A DNA stretch of 53,702 nt, taken from positions 1-53,702 of IMG/VR virus record IMGVR_UViG_3300033153_001952; one strand, written 5' to 3'. The notes under the pieces are model-generated. The model had not been told where the DNA came from and searched no databases. It worked only from the letters and a program-made list of their open reading frames with translations. A program made the translations under genes and the position numbers. Positions 50,369-53,702 of this stretch are shown one piece after another (the stretch's first letter is position 1; every line of letters begins with the position of its first letter). Origin of the DNA: a virus.

Positions 50369-50532
50369 GTCAAGATCGCGTAAATAATCACAACAGGTAT
50401 TGATAGGAACCACAGCCTAGATAATACCTTATCCACTATACTAGGCACTTTCCACTTCGTAGTTAGAACTATGAATACCCAAGCCCAGAACACTACAGTC
50501 CATACCCAGAACACATCTATCCAATCAATCAT
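50365..50532 (-). CDS. Small two-helix membrane protein
   Basis: 55 residues from ATG at 50532 (GAGG nine bases upstream). Trp-rich hydrophobic segments WIDVFWVWTVVFWAWVFIVL and LWFLSIPVVIIYAIL flank a charged loop. Function unknown. Confidence 0.6.
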   Translation of the reverse strand: MIDWIDVFWVWTVVFWAWVFIVLTTKWKVPSIVDKVLSRLWFLSIPVVIIYAILT

Positions 50533-50815
50533 CCTCAAACACCTCATCATCTATATAATTGAGTGGGTTATATCCTGATATGGTTGTCCCTAGCAGGTCA
50601 GCCAGCTTAGTAATGAACTCATCATCCTCAGATAACACTTCAAAGTCCTTAGCGCTTAGTGTACCGTATACCTCTGAATGCTTACCCAGAATCTCTCCGA
50701 AATAAACCTCCCTACCCAAGCTACCTGCAACGTCATCACTGTCAGCTACAAACAGTCCCTCTACTTCACCCTGTCTTCCATAGTCCCAGAAGAATCTGTA
50801 TAATCGTTTGCTCAT
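50525..50815 (-). CDS. Hypothetical 96-residue protein
   Basis: Starts MSKRLYRFFWDYGRQGEVEG; overlaps both neighbours by a few bases. Compact alpha/beta pattern with an acidic C-terminus. No family is recognised. Confidence 0.55.
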   Translation of the reverse strand: MSKRLYRFFWDYGRQGEVEGLFVADSDDVAGSLGREVYFGEILGKHSEVYGTLSAKDFEVLSEDDEFITKLADLLGTTISGYNPLNYIDDEVFEDD

Positions 50816-51030
50816 CGTATTTTATAAGAGAAACTAATCTCCACCTCGCTGTTATCTATTGTCCGGTAACTATTCTCCATGTACTTTGACACAGATACTT
50901 TAGCTACAAAACCATCGCATTCAATTACCGTCTGTTTGAGCTCTATGTACTGAGACTCACCTTGTCCTCGCAAACCGTCAGATGCAGACATAGCTCCAAT
51001 TAGGTACAGAGCTGTCATTGTATTACACAT
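50812..51030 (-). CDS. Hypothetical 72-residue protein
   Basis: N-terminal hydrophobic stretch (MTALYLIGAMSA), then beta-rich region ending YSYKIR-like SFSYKIR. A secreted or envelope protein is possible but there is no clear cleavage site. AAGGGAG site upstream. Confidence 0.5.
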   Translation of the reverse strand: MCNTMTALYLIGAMSASDGLRGQGESQYIELKQTVIECDGFVAKVSVSKYMENSYRTIDNSEVEISFSYKIR

Positions 51031-51040
51031 AACACTCCCT

Positions 51041-51124
51041 TTAGTAGTAATGCTTTACTAGTACCAATATAGTACCAGCAGCAAAACATAAACTACCCAC
51101 CAAATAAAACCAGTACGGTAGCAT
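51041..51124 (-). CDS. 27-residue membrane microprotein
   Basis: ATG at 51124 with GAGAGGGG eight bases upstream. The protein is one membrane helix (YLVGSLCFAAGTILVLV) with a KHYY tail. It fills the only gap of this stretch between two genes. Confidence 0.5.
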   Translation of the reverse strand: MLPYWFYLVGSLCFAAGTILVLVKHYY

Positions 51125-51125
51125 A

Positions 51126-51491
51126 CTATTTACCCCTCTCAGAGTTAGTCTTAATCTGGTGACATGGTTTACAAAGTACCTGAAAACCGTCTTCGGGAGT
51201 TAATCTCTCCAAAAACTCTTTCAAATCATCGCCACACTTTAACGAGCCAACTGGAGTTATGTGGTCAATCTGTACTTCTTTATCCATAAACCACTCTTCG
51301 CAATGATTACACTGATACTCAAACTTCTGCCTTTTATTCGGCCCTTTGTATGGCCGCTTAGCTTCTTGCTTGCAATGTGTTGCTGGTTTCCAATATCTGA
51401 AATGTCTGCGTAATGCGGATCTCACTGAGCCCCAATATGCAGCTTCAGACATCGTACCTTTATTGCGTGTCTTCTCTACACGTCTACCCAT
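51126..51491 (-). CDS. HNH endonuclease
   Basis: 121 residues. YQCNHCEEWFMDKEVQIDH is the zinc and first HNH part (IDHITPVG), with FQVLCKPCHQIKTNSE giving the Asn/His end and second CxxC. The basic N-terminus would bind DNA. Phage HNH proteins act in packaging, DNA recombination or as freestanding homing enzymes; the location away from terminase favours the latter two. Confidence 0.85.
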   Translation of the reverse strand: MGRRVEKTRNKGTMSEAAYWGSVRSALRRHFRYWKPATHCKQEAKRPYKGPNKRQKFEYQCNHCEEWFMDKEVQIDHITPVGSLKCGDDLKEFLERLTPEDGFQVLCKPCHQIKTNSERGK

Positions 51492-51706
51492 TAGTAAACC
51501 ACCTCTAACTTAACTTCGTCAGTAAGTCGGTCTTTAGACATACTCCAACCATGCTCTGAAATGAGCGCTAGTCTACTATTGCCTGTTAACCTAGCAAGAG
51601 CTATAGCCATATCCTTTAGAATGTCTTCAGCGCCCTTACAGAAGCCTTTGTTACGCTCTGCAACCAAGTGTGCTGACACTCGCATACTCTCATTAGTTAC
51701 TGGCAC
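51491..51706 (-). CDS. Hypothetical 71-residue protein
   Basis: Starts MPVTNESMRVSAHLVAERNK; overlaps the exonuclease gene by 14 bases. Helical first half. No family is recognised. Confidence 0.5.
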   Translation of the reverse strand: MPVTNESMRVSAHLVAERNKGFCKGAEDILKDMAIALARLTGNSRLALISEHGWSMSKDRLTDEVKLEVVY

Positions 51707-52199
51707 TAGGAACCTCCCACATCTTGTAACTACTATCTTCGTTATACTCTCTAACCATCCACAATAAAATAGCGTTCTCCTTTAATTGCGGTACAGCGAT
51801 CTTCAGTGCATTATCTGCATCTGGGTATAGAGCTACATATTGAGCCAATACAGCTTCATACATTTCAAACTCAGTGTTACAGTCAGCTAACACTTCAATA
51901 GCTTTAGCTGGGCCTACACCTACACGCCTGACTCTCCACTGCCCCTTCTTCTTTCCTGACTTATACTCACCACCTACTTTAAGCCCACACCCTACGATAT
52001 TATCAGTGTCATCTCCGGTTAGTAGTTGCTTGTAGAAGTTATAGATAGCTTCTTCCTCTGATATCCAAACAACACCTGCATCTGGATACTGCCAGTTAAA
52101 GTGCAAGCCAGCAGAGTTCTTCAGGTCTTTATCCTTAGTTGCTATGATTGTCTTAGCTGTTTTATCAGTCTTCACTATATAAGTCCTCATACTGAGCAA
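51693..52199 (-). CDS. FEN-type 5'-3' exonuclease, C-terminal half
   Basis: 168 residues if counted from a TTG at 52199 (ATG at 52190). It continues the exonuclease in a +1 frame: IIATKDKDLKNSAGLHFNW, LLTGDDTDNIVG and GVGPAKAIEVL are the DKD, metal-ligand and helix-three-turn-helix elements. No ribosome site is seen at the start. Neither half alone has all metal ligands, so the frame break matters. Confidence 0.75.
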   Translation of the reverse strand: MLSMRTYIVKTDKTAKTIIATKDKDLKNSAGLHFNWQYPDAGVVWISEEEAIYNFYKQLLTGDDTDNIVGCGLKVGGEYKSGKKKGQWRVRRVGVGPAKAIEVLADCNTEFEMYEAVLAQYVALYPDADNALKIAVPQLKENAILLWMVREYNEDSSYKMWEVPSASN

Positions 52200-52677
52200 T
52201 ACTCAGCATATCGTCAGCCTCTGCACCCTCAATAATCTCTGCACCCCATTCACTTACTAAGTGGTCACGGATAACTTGATGATGTATTGGCTTAGCAGAA
52301 GTACGGTTACCTTTGTATGGGACTATTGTTGCAACGTCTATACGGTAGTTACCATCACCTGTTAGGAATCCTCTATGGAATTGAGCGTTTGTTTTAAATA
52401 TCAATCCATTAATGAAAACATCTACGGCAGCTAGACATAGCTCTACCTTATCTGGGATTATCTTAGTATCATACTCTTCGTTTACGATTACTTTATGAGT
52501 TTTTGGATAGGCTTCATAGAGGGACTTCTTTGATTTATAATCGACACCTTTATACGAATAAATAGTGGACTGTGCTGCAAAACCAAGCTGGTATGCAATC
52601 ACGTCCATATCAATTAGTAGTGTGATGCCTGAGTTACATTTTACTGGTTCATTGTTGAACGTAAAACTCAGTGACAT
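52165..52677 (-). CDS. FEN-type 5'-3' exonuclease, N-terminal half
   Basis: 170 residues with TTAAGGAAG site. LLIDMDVIAYQLGF, VPYKGNR and EGAEADDMLS are FEN/T5-exonuclease landmarks (first Asp, basic helical arch, E-x-D-D). The frame stops at 52165, 35 bases into the overlapping C-terminal frame. A full enzyme would remove RNA primers and degrade DNA from 5' ends. Confidence 0.82.
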   Translation of the reverse strand: MSLSFTFNNEPVKCNSGITLLIDMDVIAYQLGFAAQSTIYSYKGVDYKSKKSLYEAYPKTHKVIVNEEYDTKIIPDKVELCLAAVDVFINGLIFKTNAQFHRGFLTGDGNYRIDVATIVPYKGNRTSAKPIHHQVIRDHLVSEWGAEIIEGAEADDMLSIAQYEDLYSED

Positions 52678-52693
52678 ATTACACTTCCTTAAA

Positions 52694-52930
52694 TTACATA
52701 AAACCTAGTTGCTTAACCTCGTCAATAACATCTGATGCTTTCTCAGCAGCTTCCTCAGCAGCATAGATATCATAAGCAGCTTTGACACGAGCATTAAAAT
52801 CAACTGCTGCCATATCGAACCCTTCCTTGACATCCTCTCCTAGCATCTTACGGAAATCTTGCTCTGCTCTAACTCGTGCCATAGAGTCTACACCCTTCTG
52901 CACTTGTTCTTTAAATGCTTCTTTGTTCAT
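52694..52930 (-). CDS. Hypothetical helical protein
   Basis: 78 residues with AGGAGAATG start region. Ala/Glu/Lys-rich helices (AYDIYAAEEAAEKASDVIDE). It is the first leftward gene after the tRNA cluster. No family is recognised. Confidence 0.55.
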   Translation of the reverse strand: MNKEAFKEQVQKGVDSMARVRAEQDFRKMLGEDVKEGFDMAAVDFNARVKAAYDIYAAEEAAEKASDVIDEVKQLGFM

Positions 52931-52967
52931 ACATTCTCCTAGTGTTATGTAATGGCTATACCGATGT

Positions 52968-53084
52968 GTGACGCAATGGGACTCGAACCCATGACCAGCA
53001 GGTTCTCAGCAACTTTAAGATAGGATATCTCCTACCAGCTATTACTGAGTTTACCTGTTGCTCTTCCAACTGAGCTACACGCCT
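52968..53084 (-). tRNA. tRNA-like gene interrupted in the anticodon loop
   Basis: Minus strand. D arm GCTC-AGTTGGAA-GAGC, T arm ATGGG-TTCGAGT-CCCAT and 5-base variable loop are canonical. The anticodon stem CAGG/CCTG encloses 51 bases (53003-53053) instead of seven, an insert of about 44. The insert folds by itself: CTCAG/CTGAG and TAGGA-gata-TCCTA. The acceptor stem AGGCGTG/TGCGTCA has three GU pairs and a 1-72 mismatch, and no CCA is encoded. If the last loop bases CTGAGAA are used, the anticodon would be GAG, which does not suit the short variable loop. Identity unknown. Confidence 0.5.
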
Positions 53085-53228
53085 CGCCTCTATCTAGAAT
53101 GAGACTTGTTACACATCTATATAACCACTACTGTTTAAATCGGTGCGAAAATAGATTAGAATCCGTATAGAAAGAGGAGACACCCTCTGATCTACTTTGA
53201 CATGGACTTTCACCTATTCTCGCATGTT

Positions 53229-53342
53229 TGGCAGATAGTGATGGATTCTCACCACCGAGTAGCCTCATTGGCCGAGACTAGCATAAGTTCAGCTCGTGTG
53301 TACACACTCTCTTTTTGGTCGCTTACTTCCTGCTTACTATCT
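53229..53342 (-). ncRNA. tRNA-like element with CCA end
   Basis: Minus strand. Perfect acceptor AGATAGT/ACTATCT with discriminator G and CCA. T-arm position has GGTGG-TGAGAAT-CCATC, but the loop lacks the TTC signature. A 7-bp variable-like arm TAGTCTC/GAGGCTA precedes it. The 5' half, with palindrome GTGTGTACACAC, does not form a standard D or anticodon arm. It lies nine bases before the 3' end of the Leu-like gene. It may be a tRNA mimic or a degenerate tRNA. Confidence 0.4.
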
Positions 53343-53351
53343 ATTGTCCGG

Positions 53352-53475
53352 TGCGGATGGCAGGGCTCGAACCTACACTCTCTTAATAGAACCGTTTTCG
53401 CCCTACCTCGCATTGAATAAGCAATACTTAGTAGTTAGCTACTCACAGCGTGTCTACCAATTCCACCACATCCGC
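53352..53475 (-). tRNA. tRNA-Leu-like gene interrupted in the anticodon loop
   Basis: Minus strand. Acceptor GCGGATG/CATCCGC, Leu-type D arm GTG-GAATTGGTAGA-CAC, long variable arm around TTCT/AGAG, and T arm GTAGG-TTCGAGC-CCTGC. The anticodon stem GCTGT/ACGGT encloses 49 bases (53396-53444), an insert of about 42. The insert has hairpins AGTAG-ctaa-CTACT and ATTG-cttatt-CAAT. Length is 124 against about 85 for normal tRNA-Leu. The anticodon cannot be stated. Confidence 0.55.
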
Positions 53476-53480
53476 ATTAT

Positions 53481-53557
53481 TGGTTCCCCCGACTGGATTC
53501 AAACCAGTGACCCGCACCTTAGAAGGGTGCTGCTCTATTCAGCTGAGCTACAGGGGA
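53481..53557 (-). tRNA. tRNA-Arg (anticodon TCT)
   Basis: Minus strand. Acceptor TCCCCTG/CGGGGGA, D stem GCTC/GAGC, anticodon stem GCACC/GGTGC with loop CTTCTAA, T arm ACTGG-TTTGAAT-CCAGT and encoded CCA. Reads AGA codons. A normal tRNA directly beside the interrupted ones. Confidence 0.95.
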
Positions 53558-53566
53558 ATTGTCTAG

Positions 53567-53702
53567 TTACTCGTCAAGCATTGCTTGAAGGTCTGCAATA
53601 TCTGTATCCTCAAGTGCAGCATCCTGCTTCGTAGCAATGATGGAGCGGATACGATCTTTGCGTTGCTTAGTCACTGCGGCCTTCTCTGCCTTCTCAGCAG
53701 CT
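53567..53702 (-). CDS. Partial hypothetical protein at window edge
   Basis: The frame enters from beyond the right edge and ends with TAA at 53567. The visible 44 residues are Ala/Lys/Asp-rich (AAEKAEKAAVTKQRKDRIRS) and helical. The start is outside the window; no function is recognised. Confidence 0.6.
   Translation of the reverse strand, partial: AAEKAEKAAVTKQRKDRIRSIIATKQDAALEDTDIADLQAMLDE

Noticed and set aside
53141-53300. Possible cobalamin riboswitch (GGTGAGAATCC and GGTGAAAGTCC on the minus strand)
   Set aside because: The B12-box resemblance is attractive given the B12-dependent reductase, but the rest of the riboswitch core (GCCACTG-type element) is missing, and the segment does not lead directly into nrdJ. 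The motifs fit better as parts of tRNA-like arms.
53003-53444. Group I introns in the tRNA genes
   Set aside because: Inserts of 42-44 nt are far below the size of group I introns, and no P7 or guanosine-binding core is visible.
1-53702. CRISPR array, insertion sequence, integrase or attachment site
   Set aside because: No regularly spaced repeats, transposase, recombinase or tRNA-embedded direct repeat was found. The only tandem repeat is the 24-bp coding one at 22.0 kb.

Overview
The window is the central and right part of a tailed double-stranded DNA phage genome of the siphovirus type. It encodes a tape-measure protein, a major tail protein, a tail-assembly chaperone pair with a -1 frameshift, a long J-like tail-tip protein, an HK97-type head and neck module, and a lysis cassette with overlapping inner and outer spanins. 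The spanin pair means a Gram-negative host. Sigma70-like promoters (TTGACA-17-TATAAT type) suggest use of host RNA polymerase. The split B12-dependent ribonucleotide reductase resembles the nrdJa/nrdJb arrangement known from Pseudomonas, so a gammaproteobacterium is likely; the genus cannot be read from the sequence. I see no integrase, repressor pair or attachment site, so a lytic phage is the simplest reading. No DNA polymerase, helicase or primase is present. They probably lie beyond the right edge, where the leftward cluster runs off the window.

Layout. (1) 0.2-5.3 kb: small early-type genes, mostly rightward. They include a Dam-like methyltransferase, a YopX protein, an RlmN-like radical SAM protein, zinc-finger proteins and a SleB-like wall hydrolase. 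(2) 5.4-11.2 kb: leftward early operon from a promoter at 11.25 kb. It carries an RNA-repair set (RlaP-like nucleotidyltransferase, Rnl5-like RNA ligase, T4-type polynucleotide kinase/phosphatase) and a proteasome/HslV-like Ntn hydrolase. (3) 11.3-40.3 kb: rightward virion and lysis module. A leftward DNA ligase gene, a promoter, two tRNAs (Thr, Asn) and a large structured non-coding element interrupt it at 16.4-18.0 kb. (4) 40.3-53.7 kb: leftward metabolic and nucleic-acid module. It has a PRPP-synthetase homologue, a deoxyribosyltransferase-like protein and a NAMPT homologue in overlapping frames, then class II ribonucleotide reductase in two parts, MazG, a phosphoesterase, HNH protein, a FEN-type exonuclease in two frames, and a tRNA/tRNA-like cluster at the right end.

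Themes. Several modules look like responses to host defence. The Prs-NadV pair matches the architecture of phage NAD+ reconstitution (NARP1-type). The RNA repair genes fit reversal of anticodon-nuclease damage. The tRNA cluster at 53 kb holds tRNA-like genes interrupted by about 42-44 nt in the anticodon loop, which is unusual next to a sealing/healing RNA repair operon. A 280-nt multibranched RNA closed by a long-range helix lies between the tRNAs and the portal operon and matches nothing I recognise. Broken frames worth resequencing are an acidic repeat protein after the capsid gene and the FEN exonuclease.

Genes are packed tightly, with many ATGA, GTGA or TAATG overlaps. Starts were chosen mainly on Shine-Dalgarno position. 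The first 175 bases hold no gene that I can support. All functions are from reading motifs by eye; no database search was run.
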